The position numbers and the translations under genes were made by a program. The notes under the pieces are model-generated. The model saw only the letters and a list, made by a program, of their open reading frames with translations. It did no database searches and was not told the DNA's origin. A DNA stretch of 64,000 bases from Bugula neritina. Its lineage: Eukaryota; Bryozoa; Gymnolaemata; Cheilostomatida; Bugulidae. The stretch lies in NCBI GenBank assembly GCA_964035545.1, contig OZ037768.1, forward strand, positions 19,137,700-19,201,699, given 5' to 3'. Position 1 is the first letter of the stretch, and the number at the start of each line of letters is the position of its first letter. Below are positions 50,101 to 61,628 of the stretch, one piece after another.

Positions 50101-53100
50101 TAAACCCAGTGCTTACTTACATGAAATATTTTATGAGCACGCAGTGATACAATTTCAACATCCCCCAGTTCTAAACTGAGTGACCTGCTGACATAAAATC
50201 GGAACTTCTGATTGGACCACACAGAAATCACCAGCTGAGTTGAGGCAATTTTATCGACTTACATCCATAACTGCCTCTCCTATAGCAGTCAGTCTACATA
50301 ATTTCTGACAGCACACTTTTTCCAATTGGTGAATTGTTGTTAAAATTATTATTCAATCATTACTTTCTTAGAGTTGTCCTCTCCTACCTGGTTGTCCTCG
50401 ACCCAGTTCATCAGCATGACAATAACTTGTGACTGATTCTCCCAGACCATAGTCCAGAAGTCAACCACGGTGTGTTGCAGTGGAGCCTGGGTGGCAATAT
50501 ATGCTTTGGGGGATCCATTGTAGCCCTTTGAAAATCATATATTCAATAACACTGAACCAATAACTAAATAAACCTCTAAAACTATGTAAAATGGTAATTT
50601 CATTAAAAAAAGATTATTCTATCTTAGAAATTGGTGACTTAGTTGTTTAAAACATGTACCTTTATATAATTAGCATTAATGTATTGGGAGTTGCCTGTTC
50701 TTGGCTTGGATGTGAGGATAACCCTTGATGACTCAACTAAAATAATTGAAAAATGAAATTTTACAAGGAATCAAAAAAATTGAGCAGATTATCTAGGTTG
50801 AAAAATATAACTGCATGTATATGTGAGTAAAGCACGAAAATTCAGTGTTAGTGTGTGTAAAACTGACTTGTAAAGAGTGATTATAAAACACTATCAGCTA
50901 GTGACTCAATTCTGTCTGTATTATATCATACTTGTAATTTATTGCTGCATATTTCAGCACTTCAGTATACACAAATGGGACAATTAAACATTCTTACCAT
51001 GTAATATTTTATGCCGATAAAACAGCTTTAAAATGATATATTTCTGAAGCTCATTCATAAATATAACCAAACTCAAAAAGCAAAGCAATGGCAGAAATAC
51101 CTACGGGGTATAACATTGGCGTATCTGTTCTTAGTCTGAGCACCTTCAGGCAAACTGCACATTTTAGGCATGTTGCTTGGAATACTTTTGAGCTCCTCTT
51201 CTAAATAGTCCATCTCTAACGACCTTGTAGAGAGCTTGCTCAAGGTCATTGTGTTAGTGTAAGAAAGCTGAAAACACACGTTAAATACCTGAAGGTACAG
51301 CTTGCAGTAGAAAACTTGGAAATAATATGTTCAAGGGTGAAAAGATATAATTTATAAGTAGGTATATGAAGTTCAAGACAAAACTCTAGGCTAGTCTGAC
51401 ATGTTTAGGTGATACCCAGTTATATATCATATTATGTTATATGAGTTACTATTTACCATACAGCACTTCTACACAGCTAAATTACCAACAGGGTTTAAGG
51501 TGGCAGACAGTTTTCATAAAACACTGATATTTGTTGCTGTAGTAGACACTGTATGTTTATGAAAGAGCTAAGAATTGTGCACGAGTGTAACAAAGTTTTG
51601 ACAAATGAGCAGCTTTGATAGAAAATAGCACTGGATACAGCTCAAGAAAACAAGGCAACTCATTTTGTAAATAAAAGCTACTTTTAAGATGTTAAATAAC
51701 AAATCCTAATTTGAAAAGACGTTGCTTTGATATTAATTTCATGTTACAGCTCGTGCACATAATAGCAATTCCCAGTTTAGACTCAACACTATGAACATAG
51801 CCAAGATCCTAAATGCATAGTTTGAAAAACAGAGTTCTGGATGCCGTGTTCTCAGGCAACACCCGTATAATTACTGAATGCCTATAGCCTAAGGCTATTA
51901 ATTATGAGCCACTCTACTTGAATACAGCTCCCTATATAAGCATATCAGGATATGACATCATCACAGTCAGCATACCTCATCAGTGGTAAATCCCGGGTTT
52001 GTTTTAAGAGTAGACCGGAAAGACCTGTTTCCATGTCGTTTAGCTGTACTGAACTCGCCAGTGGTGACAGATAGAGAACTTAGGCTATAGTTATCATCGT
52101 GATGAATACTCGGTCTCATGAACCGTCTGCGTTGCTGCGACTTGTGCCGCTTGAAGATAACCTGCAGAAAGAAAGCATCAAAGAGACTTCAAACTAAATG
52201 AAATATACAATAACTTCTTATATAACCACAGTACTAAAACCTAACTCCACTATCCACCTTCACATTGTATGTGCAAACCAAATTACAAACAAGTACAGAT
52301 TGTAGGTTATCGTTCTCTCACTTGGCTACTTAGAAACGAAATCGGGAGTTTAGTGAGCATTGACACTGCTTACAAATCTTTGACATATTATTGTAGAAAA
52401 AAAAAATTATAATTAAAAACATTTCTCAAAACATCAAGTTATATAGATCTAAGAAACTATAGGTATTTTGAAGACAGCTATACTTGTAAATTCAGTAATG
52501 TGTGGGTTTAATAGGCAGTGTTTGAAATATAATCCATATGCACCCAGATGTATCTGGTTCAACAAATTATGTACAGTATAAAGTCACAAAGTAAAAATTA
52601 ACTACCCTAGAGTATTTTAAGTAAAGCTATTATGTGAGAAATAATTGAGCGTTAAATTAATTCAAGATTCTATGGTTTTAAACAGGAATGTGTTTTGACA
52701 TCCTTAACTTAGAGTGACTGACAACTCAACAGTATTATGGGATCTCCAACTACCAATGTAACATTTAGGTGCAGTAAAAGAGAATATTTAGTAGCCTTAG
52801 TTCTTTAATTTTTTTGTTAAACTTTTGTTTGGAGCCCGGGTTGAAATTATCGAAAAAACATAACTTACTTAACTACATTTGTCATCTGGAAGTTTTTCCA
52901 ATTTATCTTTTACTGCACCTACTCCCAAATTTGCTCATAGCAAATATACAATCAGAATAGGCTAATTGAGAAATAAAACAAGGCAATAGGGAATTGAAAC
53001 TGTATAGGGAATTGCGCTAAATGTTGTCTCACAATTGAAACATGTTGGTGGAATTAACTGAAATGTAGTTACACTTTAGCAACAAAATTGGATTAGAAAG

Positions 53101-56100
53101 AAATATGAGCACAAGACGCATTTTGCTAAAATATAAAAATGAAAAATTGCTAAAGGAGATTCTGAAATTATTTAGCATGAGTATCTGCAGAAACATTTTT
53201 ATGATTCAAAATTTTATCAATTCAAATAGCTAATTAAATGTCAGATTACAAATTTTAGGTCAATGAACAGCCTTAAAAAAATATTGAATGACAATCTCCT
53301 ATCCATCCTGAGACATCTATAGGTGGTTTATAAATACATTCATCACCTACAGCTTTAAACCCACATTTCAGTTTCTGAAAACTGTTTTTAGCAATTTTCA
53401 TCTGTGACACGACAACTCTGAAATCAGACTTACCACACTGATTATGACAAGCCCGATAATGCAGACTAGCATCACAGCAGAAATAGCTCCTATTATTGGA
53501 TTATTCAGCACTTTTCCATCTTCAATGACATTAGGAGCTTGCGTCGCCTGCTCTATATCGGGTCCGTACGAAACATCCTGGATCTACACAACCAGTTACA
53601 CAATTCATGTTTATTTCTATTGAAGTTATCAACTAATGACCAACAGTGAAAACTATTGCATACCATAGCAATATTTTCTGGCAAAGAGCCATTAATAGAT
53701 ATGGGTGATGGCCAAGAGGGCTATCAGGCCAACAGGGATATGGCCCACTAGCCTATCAGGCCATAGGACTAGCAATTCATTCAACTCAAGTGTTTAATGT
53801 CTCTCCTGTTCAATAATGTCTACTTGTTTTAGACAAAATATAACACTCAAGAGATTTATAGTGTTAAAACAAGTTGTAACAGCTCTAACCGGCAACAGTT
53901 TTACAGCAAAACTGCAATTAAGAATAGTAAGCATCATATATCTCAGATTAAAACCAACAAGTTTTCACACCAACATTAAGATAGAATTAGCAATCGAACC
54001 GTCTGTATGAAAACATCCTCAGAAAGATCTTGTCGCTTTTCTTCACTTTCAATAAGCTTGAACACCCTCCTGGTGAGTGCAGGATTCACCCTGCCACTGC
54101 CATCAGCAATAGCTACCTGTAAGAAAACAGAACACCTATTACTAACATAGCATACTCTCCACATTAGCTTTACAAACTCATTTCCAGTAAGTCCTACGCA
54201 AAGAACTACCAGAAACTGGTGTTTATCTTTGTGAAAAATTGTAGCAGTGAAAGCTTACTTTAACATCGATCCTTCCACTTTCCAGAGCCTCCTTTTCATC
54301 TGCCAAGTAAAGATCTGTTTCTGCTTTAATGACGATGCTTCGTTTCCGTCTTTTACCAAGTACAGTGAGACACTCAGTTTCAAAGAGCTGCACTTCAGCT
54401 TCAATGGTCTCGATTATCAAATTTTTCAACATTCGTTTAAATTTGTTGGACATCTCGCAGAAAGTTGACCATTTCATATTTATGGATACAATAAAATATG
54501 CAGGTAGCTTAATTGCAGGTGAAGTACTGTCAGTAGAACGCCCACCTGTTACAGAGGGCTGGGTGAAAGCTGCTTCCGTTGTGGGTGCAGGAGTGGATGT
54601 AGAAGAAACCCTTGAGGGGGAGGTGGATAAATCAAGTTTTGGACCAACGCTGCTAGTGCTGACAGGTGAAGAGGGAGATGGTGTGACAGCAGTTGTACTG
54701 GAGTATGTTGAAGGAGTTGGTGCTGTTGGTGTAGTCAGTTTAGTAGTAGGTTTCTTCAAAGTTGTGGTGGGCATTGTTATGGGTGTAGTTGGCGGGGTAG
54801 AGGGTGTTGTGGTAGAAAATGTACTAGGAGTTGTTGGTGTGGTAGTAGTTGTTGGTGGTGTGGTAGGAGTTGTTGTTGGCTTGTTAGTAGAGGTTGTAGT
54901 AGTTGTTGGTGGTGTGGTAGTAGTAGTTGGTGGTGTGGTAGGAGTTGTTGTTGGCTTGTCAGTAGAGGTTGTAGTAGTTGTTGGTGATGTGGTAGTAGTT
55001 GTTGGTGGTGTGGTAGGAGTTGTTGGTGGTGTGGTAGGAGTTGTTGTTGGCTTGTCAGTAGAGGTTGTAGTAGTTGTTGGTGATGTGGTAGTAGTTGTTG
55101 GTGGTGTGGTAGGAGTTGTTGGTGGTGTGGTAGGAGTTGTTGTTGGTTTGTTAGTAGTAGTTGGTGGTGTGGTAGGAGTTGTTGTTGGTTTGTCAGTAGA
55201 GGTTGTAGTAGTTGTTGGTGGTGTGGTAGTAGTAGTTGGTGGTGTGGTAGGCGTTGTTGTTGGCTTGTTAGTAGAGGTTGTAGTAGTTGTTGGTGGTGTG
55301 GTAGTAGTAGTTGGTGGTGTGGTAGTAGTTGTTGGTGGTGTGGTAGTAGTTGTTGGTGGTGTGGTAGTAGTTGTTGGTGGTGTGGTAGGAGTTGTTGTTG
55401 GCTTGTCAGTAGAGGTTGTAGAAGGGGTTGTGGGAAACTTTTTTGGTGTTGATGTTGGTATTGTGGTTGGTGTAGTAGACACTGTTGTTTGTGTCGTTGT
55501 ATCGAAATCAGGAGGCTCCACTGGAGGTTTAGGAACATCTGAAGTCTTGCTATTAGGAGGTCTTTCTGAAGAGGGAGCTGCGGTGGATGGGGTTGATTGA
55601 GTAGGTGGCTTTTTTTTATTCTCATCATCCTCGATGCTAGGAAAGGATGATGACGTCTCGTCAGTTTCAGCTGAACTCCCAGGCTAAAATATATCATATA
55701 ATCAGGTAAGACTATAAAGAGTTGGTGTAATATTATTTAACTTACAACTCAAAACTAGAACCTTTCTCAGATAAAAAGTAATGAATAAAGTATTACACCA
55801 TAACTGAAACAGAAATAAAGAATGCTGATTTTACCTTCCAGTACACTTATATGGTTTAATAATGTGTTAATAAGGATATAAAGTGCATGTTTTCTTATCA
55901 AAGCTTGCTAACCTCTAGAGTAGATAAACCTGGTTGCTTCTTATCATCTGTTGGTAAGTAAACATCTGCCGGGCGACTACAATGTGACATAACAGACAGA
56001 CATCACCATTTTACTATTCTATACAATTATTACACTAGCTATAAATCCAACACCAAAAACAGAGGCTGCACAGCTGGCAACTAAAAACATTTAGGAGCTG

Positions 56101-59100
56101 TGGTGGAAAAACTAAGATAGCGTAAATTTTTTAAATTTCTTAATAAATTTTGGTTTGGGACGCGGGTTGAAATTCTTTTGAGAACATAACTTCTTTTGCT
56201 ACATTTTTAATCTAGAACACAGGCTTTTCTCAATTTCTCTCTTACAGCACCTACCTCCGTAAACATACACCTTCTGCATAGACAATCTAATTCAGTTTCA
56301 GCATTCAAAAGGGAGAGAGTTATGAGTTATTAACTCAAGCCTCACAACTAATAGTAATTACTGTTGTTCTTTCCTACAACCTTATATTGTAAAATCAAAA
56401 ATCAAATTTTAAGTTTAAAGTATGATTAGAAACTACGAACTAGTTGAGTTATACTCATGTTGACAAAACTGCACATAATTAGTCTCTAATTAAATATTGT
56501 CCCAGCAGTTACTTGGTAAGTCATTCCAGGAAATAGTTTCACTGCTTTCTTTTTAGATAACTGAAAATGTCTTTTTTCGAAAGTCCTTGCTGAGCAGAAA
56601 AGTATACAGAAGAAAAGCTGTTAAAAGAAAACAGTGAAAATAGAGTCTGGCGTAGCCATTCCAGTCTTATAATACCAAACATTTCCTTATAAAAGTGAGA
56701 TTCTAGTACCTGGTAACACCTGGAGTTGTCTCCTCTGTAGACTCCTTTTCATGTGTGTCGCCTATGGGGGCAGTTGTTTCTTCTTCACTGACTACAGAAC
56801 AAGTCTTTAATTACCAACAATGCACAACATTATTTCAAAATCAAAGCTCGAACTCCTTTTTACCATTGAAACACCAAACTAACCAATTCACTTGATGTTT
56901 TTAATTTTATGTGAATTACATTTACAATGGGATAACTCCAATTTTCACAAAACAAATGAAAAATCAAGAATTATATTTAAAACAAAACAAATTATCAGCT
57001 ATATTATTTAAACACATGTTATTATAAGAGGAACAAAATCATGATGAAAGAGGGGTTTGAATAGTTTAGCAGTGTGGAGTGAGCACTACAGGAAAGGAAA
57101 GTTGATCTCATTGCTCAGTCTATAGGCTGTTCAGCCTTCTATTCCATTAGATGCAATAAAGGAGAAATCTCAGCCTTAGTTTTTCAACTTTTGGTTTGAA
57201 GCATGTGTTGAAATTCTAGAGAACAAAACTTCTTTTGTTATATCGTTTATCTAGAACCCAGAGTTTTTCCAATTTCTCTGTTAGCACACCTACCAACTCC
57301 TGATCTGGAAAAGTAGTGAAACAGACCTCACACCACACTGCTAAGCTGTTTAGTGCTACAAGATGGTATGTCATTCTCTTCTCATTCTAAATTCATCACT
57401 AGAGATACCAGATGCTTTGTATAGAGAATTAAAATTTTTACCAAAGGAGGTAGGTACAGTAATGGAGAAAGGGAGAAAAGCCTGTGTTCTAGATTAGAAA
57501 TGTAGCAAAAGAAGTTAGGTTCTCACAAGAATTTCAACCCGCGCCCCAAACAAAAATTTATGAAGAAATTTAAAGAACTTGAGCTATCTCAGTTTCTCCA
57601 CTACTGCTTCTGGATGCAACATTCAGTTGACTACCAACACTTACTATGTGCAGGCTTCAGTGTAGGGATGGGCTCTAGCAAATCCTCTGACTCTACAATG
57701 TAACACAACAGCAGATAATGTGAGGCTGAATGTAAACATTACTGGAAAAATACGTTTTATAGCAATGCCCAAGTTTCTAACTATATTCTACAGCTCAAAA
57801 CAGTTGTGGCCATGACAGAGCAGCATGAAAGAAAAAGATATTTCATCAGCTAATCGCAAGATAGTGACACATACAGTTATATTACGCAACTTTTTAAACC
57901 TAAATTTTAATCTCATAAAAACAGAGCATTGGCTACAAGTTTTCAAGTCACATAACTGTAAAGTTCTATTATAGCACATTTATTATGCATAAACCTTCCT
58001 TACATAAAAACAAACAGGAGCTTGATAGCATAAATAGGCCATCAGTGATAATATAAATAGGGCAAGAGTGATAACACAACCTGCAGATACGATATCCTTA
58101 TCAGAAACAAGCATATTCATAAAATACACATGCCATCAGTTGTCACATTCAGTGAATGATGGTTACTCAACCCATAAATATGATAACTTCATTTTATTTA
58201 TTAATTTTCCATTTAACTTCCTGCAAAATTCTGACCAAAACTATTTCTGTTTGTAACAAGCCTGTAGCCATATTGATAGTAGCTAGTAATTCCACTGCTG
58301 AAGCAGCACTTTACTAGCTAAGGCAAAGCAAAGGGCAGCTTCAATATAAGTTAAAATATATACATTCTTGTAGTGGGGAATGCTGGCTGAGTTTCTAATT
58401 TAGGAGCAGTAGTGAAGAAATTGAGATAGCCTAAGTTCTTTATCTTTTTAGTAAATTTTGCTTTGGGCCACAAGAACATAACTTTTTTATGCGAGTTTCT
58501 AATCTAGAACATAGGCTTTTCTCAATTGCTCCATTACTGCACCTACCTTAAGTTTATTCATTAAGGAACTAAACACCATGCAGTGATAGAGGTGTAAGGT
58601 GCAGTGGTAAAGAAAAGCCCGTGTTCTGAATTAGAAATGTAGCATGAAAAGCCGAAGAAATTCCAACCTGCATTTCAAATTAAAATTTATTAAAAGGTTA
58701 AAGAACTTATGTTATTAAAATTTCTCCACCATAGTACCTAAATTATTTATATATTCATTTTGTTATTAAAAACTGATCAATGGAACTTGAAATGCCAAAC
58801 ATGTAAACATGTTTTCTGAAAAAAGGACCCTAAATTACTGCCTATGTTTTAAATGAGTTTTGATAAACAGTGCTAAAAATTGACAAATTGTTATAAAGCT
58901 AATTTTTAAAACCTGCTCCAAACTGATAAGAAAATATTGTGAAAAACATCTTTGGAACTGGTTAGAAACGACCACACAATTTTGTTGCCAGAATCTATTT
59001 TGTTATTTTGAGACCTGCCTTAAAAAACTTGGCAGCCCTGTGACAATTTTGCTTAAAGCAGCGAAGGACTTGTTTTCTATTGTGGCAAAGGAGCAATTAT

Positions 59101-61628
59101 GACTGAATGCCTTTTCTAACATTACCATTGGTCTTTACTGGGATTCGAACTACTGACCTCGTGTTTACTAGGCCAGGACTTTAACCACTTGACCAATTAA
59201 AGATGTCAAATTAAATCTCTCTAACTGCTAGCACAACCCCTAATATACAAGCATATAATTGATATCGTAGGTTGAAAGTTTGTTTACATGTTCAAAATGA
59301 TCATCAAAATAATATGAGCCATGCAACTAGAATCCCCTATTTTAAAACAACTAACCACATGAGTTGTTTAGCAACAGCAACAGTAACTGGTGATGCAACA
59401 ATTGAGTAATAGAATGAAACTATTTTGGGCCTACATGATGACATGCTGCTTCCTTAGCCAACTCTATAGACTTAGATAATGGAATATGTATTAGCAAACT
59501 CTATAGACTTAGATAATGGAATATGTATTAGCAAATCCTATAAACTTAGATAATACACAAGTCACCATACCCGAGCCTGGTCCTTGCACATGAATACTAC
59601 GATGGGGTACTTCGGGTCCATCAGTATAAATGAGATTTCTAAAAATAGAAAACTAATACATTAATAGTGTAGGTATTTGAAGCATACAATTCATAAAAAC
59701 CCACCTAGTTTTTACTCTTGTTTTATTTTTTGAGTTGATAACAGCTTTTTTAGTTATTTGTAAAAAGATTTCTTGCAAGATACCACTATTAAACATCCTA
59801 GATACATTCCATAAGTAATAATATATGTTAACATTTTTGGTTATTTACTGAAAGTATGGCAATAAATGTAATATACAGTCTGTAGAACCTTCATCCCACC
59901 AGCATCTTGAGAGATGGTAGGATGAGAATGTGTAGCTTTTTTATCTTTTATATAGAAACTATAGACAAACATGAGTTCACATAATAGTCTGACTTTAGGT
60001 TGGATCCAAAATGCTGCCTGAGCAGGCATGTAAGAGACTAGTTTCAGAGTCATAACGTTTATGAAACAAATCCAACAGGTGCCTTAATTCTACATTCATT
60101 TTAAAAACATCAGAATCTTAGATTTGATTACGTTGAATAACTGGTGCTCAGTTCACATATTCACAGAGGAATCTAAACTGTAAGATGCAGAACCTGTTTT
60201 CATGTGTTACCACTTCTAATATATGTATATATGTATATATATATATATGTGTAGATATTCGTAGATATGCTTATATATGTATATTGGACACGGTAGGCTA
60301 CTTGATATGTTGATGAGGCTGACATATACCTAGCAAAAAAATACCAGACTCATTGGGTGCATTTTATGAATGGGGTTTACTTTGGGAAGTTTGTAAATTT
60401 TTTTCAAGTCTGCTATGCAATAACTTTAATCCCAATTTGATTGAATTCGGTCAGTAGTTGGTGTTAAGCTGTTTCACAGTGACAACCATCAATGTGCAGA
60501 TGCAGAACAATCACTCTAATACTGAATGTTTTACACCAACACACAGTGATACAGATGTTCAAATATAAGGCTCTAGAGTCTAGCCAAATATAATCTAGTA
60601 AAACTGTACAGTAAGTATTAGCATTAGTTGATATATTTTAGTTATATAGAGGTTAAATAGCAAGTTTGTACAATAATGTATATAATTTTATAGTGTGATG
60701 ACATTACAACATATAACTGTAATAATATAACTTTTTCAACCGTGTAGCATATTATTTCCCTTGTTGAATAGACGAATTCCTAATAAACAGTTCAAGGGGT
60801 TGCTACCAAAATAATTAAGTCTAAGAATTTGTTCAAGTGTGAGTTTTAAATCAGCATAACATGCACCTTGAAACACTTTCCTGTACACCAAAAGCAAATG
60901 GAGAGAAATAAACATGGAAAGAGGTGAGAGAAATAAACATGGAAAGGGAAAAAGTAAACATGTAAAAGGGGGAGGAGTAAACATGAAAAGGGGAGGAGTA
61001 AACATGGAAAGAGGGAGGAGTAAGCATGGAAAGAAGGAGGAGTAAACATGGAAGAGGGAGGAGTAAACATGGAAGAGGGAGGAGAAAACATGTAAAGGGG
61101 AGGAGTAAACATGGAAAGAGGGAGGAGTAAACATGAAAAGGGGAGGAGTAAACATGGAAAGAGGGAGGAGTAAACATGGAAAGAGGGAGGAGTAAACATG
61201 GAAAGAGGGAGGAGTAAACATGGAAAGAGGGAGGAGTAAACATGGAAAGAGGGAGGAGTAAACACGTAAAGAGGGAGGAGAAAACATGTAAAGGGGAGGA
61301 ATAAATATGGAAAGAAGGAGGAGTAAACATGGGAAGAAGGAGGAGTAAACATGAAAAGGGGGGGAGTAAACATGTAAAGGGGGAGGAGTAAACATGAAAA
61401 GGGAGGAGTAAACATGGGAAGGAGGAGGAGTAAACATGAAAAGGGGAGATAAGTAAATAGTCAACAAACAGACCCGTTGAAAGGATTCAGCCCTTCTTCT
61501 TCATCAGTTGGAGAATTAATAGAGGAGAGCGAGGCTTCATTGATAGGGTTGAACTGCAGCAGAGGTGAGGCTGAGACACACACCAATGCTAAAGTCACTG
61601 GGTATATAATCCTACAGACCAGCATCAT
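47174..61628 (-). CDS. Receptor-type tyrosine phosphatase-like protein, 16 exons, 1066 aa, probably catalytically impaired
   Basis: Exons (5' to 3'): 61628-61474, 59638-59571, 57692-57645, 56791-56710, 55976-55913, 55683-54259, 54116-54000, 53583-53434, 52161-51976, 51267-51105, 50736-50660, 50525-50388, 49627-49490, 48762-48614, 48360-48201, 47254-47174; every phase matches. Order: signal peptide (about 1-20); acidic stalk; Thr/Pro mucin-like repeats (about 200-530); SEA-like region (about 532-650) with furin-type RRKR at 584-587; transmembrane span about 682-704; basic juxtamembrane; one PTP domain (about 783-1040); a 26-residue Ser-rich tail ending SVSV. The PTP core keeps KNRY (811-814), YINANYIKG and the P-loop [10 protein letters not shown] (C986, R992). 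The WPD loop reads FPS (952-954) and the Q-loop reads VHTTAHY, both glutamines replaced by histidine (1030, 1034). Subfamily is unclear; GTP after the WPD position and a SEA-like ectodomain recall IA-2/PTPRN, not conclusively. The signal-peptide exon has an acceptor-like TTTTAG just before the ATG, so a 5' UTR exon is likely. Confidence 0.88.
49636..50006. repeat. 19-bp minisatellite next to a phosphatase exon acceptor
   Basis: About nineteen copies of ACTCAGTAGTGTGACTAAC with occasional AATA or ACAGC variants. It starts within roughly 10-25 nt of the 3' splice site of exon 49627-49490 (minus strand). Confidence 0.95.
52768..52919 (+). mobile_element. TA-flanked MITE (family M), copy 3
   Basis: The ends GGTGCAGTAAAAGA and TCTTTTACTGCACC form inverted repeats and TA lies directly outside each. 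The body is similar to the other M copies. Located in a phosphatase intron. Confidence 0.88.
54780..55430 (-). repeat. Coding tandem repeat of the mucin-like domain
   Basis: Thr/Pro codons repeat in 30-, 42- and 66-nt units, such as [12 protein letters not shown] and [12 protein letters not shown], within the large exon 55683-54259. Such a region is expected to be O-glycosylated and to vary in length. Reading the opposite strand gives a long Val/Gly frame, which is an artefact. Confidence 0.95.
56094..56251 (+). mobile_element. TA-flanked MITE (family M), copy 4
   Basis: Starts GGAGCTGTGGTGG and ends TCTTACAGCACC, with TA outside both ends; the body contains GGTTTGGGACGCGGGTTG. Located in a phosphatase intron. 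Confidence 0.85.
57150..57290 (+). mobile_element. TA-flanked MITE (family M), copy 5
   Basis: Diverged copy: start GATGCAATAAAGGAGAAA, end CTCTGTTAGCACACC, TA outside both ends. Located in a phosphatase intron. Confidence 0.78.
57453..57610 (-). mobile_element. TA-flanked MITE (family M), copy 6, inverted
   Basis: Starts GGTACAGTAATGGAGAAA and ends TTTCTCCACTACTGC; inverse orientation to copy 5, about 160 bp away. TA is visible only on the left side. Confidence 0.82.
58403..58543 (+). mobile_element. TA-flanked MITE (family M), copy 7
   Basis: Starts GGAGCAGTAGTGAAGAAA and ends GCTCCATTACTGCACC, with TA on both sides. Confidence 0.87.
58598..58738 (-). mobile_element. TA-flanked MITE (family M), copy 8, inverted
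   Basis: Starts near GGTGCAGTGGTAAAG and ends TTTCTCCACCATAGTACC. It is inverted relative to copy 7 and separated from it by about 55 bp. Confidence 0.82.
59040..59198 (-). mobile_element. tRNA-derived SINE, degraded reverse copy
   Basis: Contains GGAGCAATTATGACTG, GGTCTTTACTGGGATTCG and TTTACTAGGCCAGGAC, matching body and head of the family. The tail is unrecognisable. Located in a phosphatase intron. Confidence 0.75.
60900..61455. repeat. 22-bp purine-rich minisatellite next to the first coding-exon donor of the phosphatase gene
   Basis: About 25 copies of GAGGAGTAAACATGGAAAGA with small length variants. On the coding (minus) strand it is a pyrimidine-rich array beginning about 20-25 nt after the donor at 61473. 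Three overlapping Pro/Ser/Leu-rich frames of 159-243 codons across it are artefacts. Confidence 0.95.

Noticed and set aside
54329-55600. 423-codon Val/Gly-rich frame on the plus strand
   Set aside because: It is the antisense of the Thr/Pro repeat exon. Its composition is forced by the repeat and there is no domain or splice support.
54777-55697. 306-codon Gln/His/Leu-rich frame on the minus strand
   Set aside because: It is a shifted frame over the same mucin repeat. The true frame continues in phase into exons on both sides; this one does not.
60736-61467. Three overlapping Pro/Ser/Leu-rich frames of up to 243 codons on the minus strand
   Set aside because: They arise from a 22-bp intronic minisatellite without stop codons and show no other coding sign.
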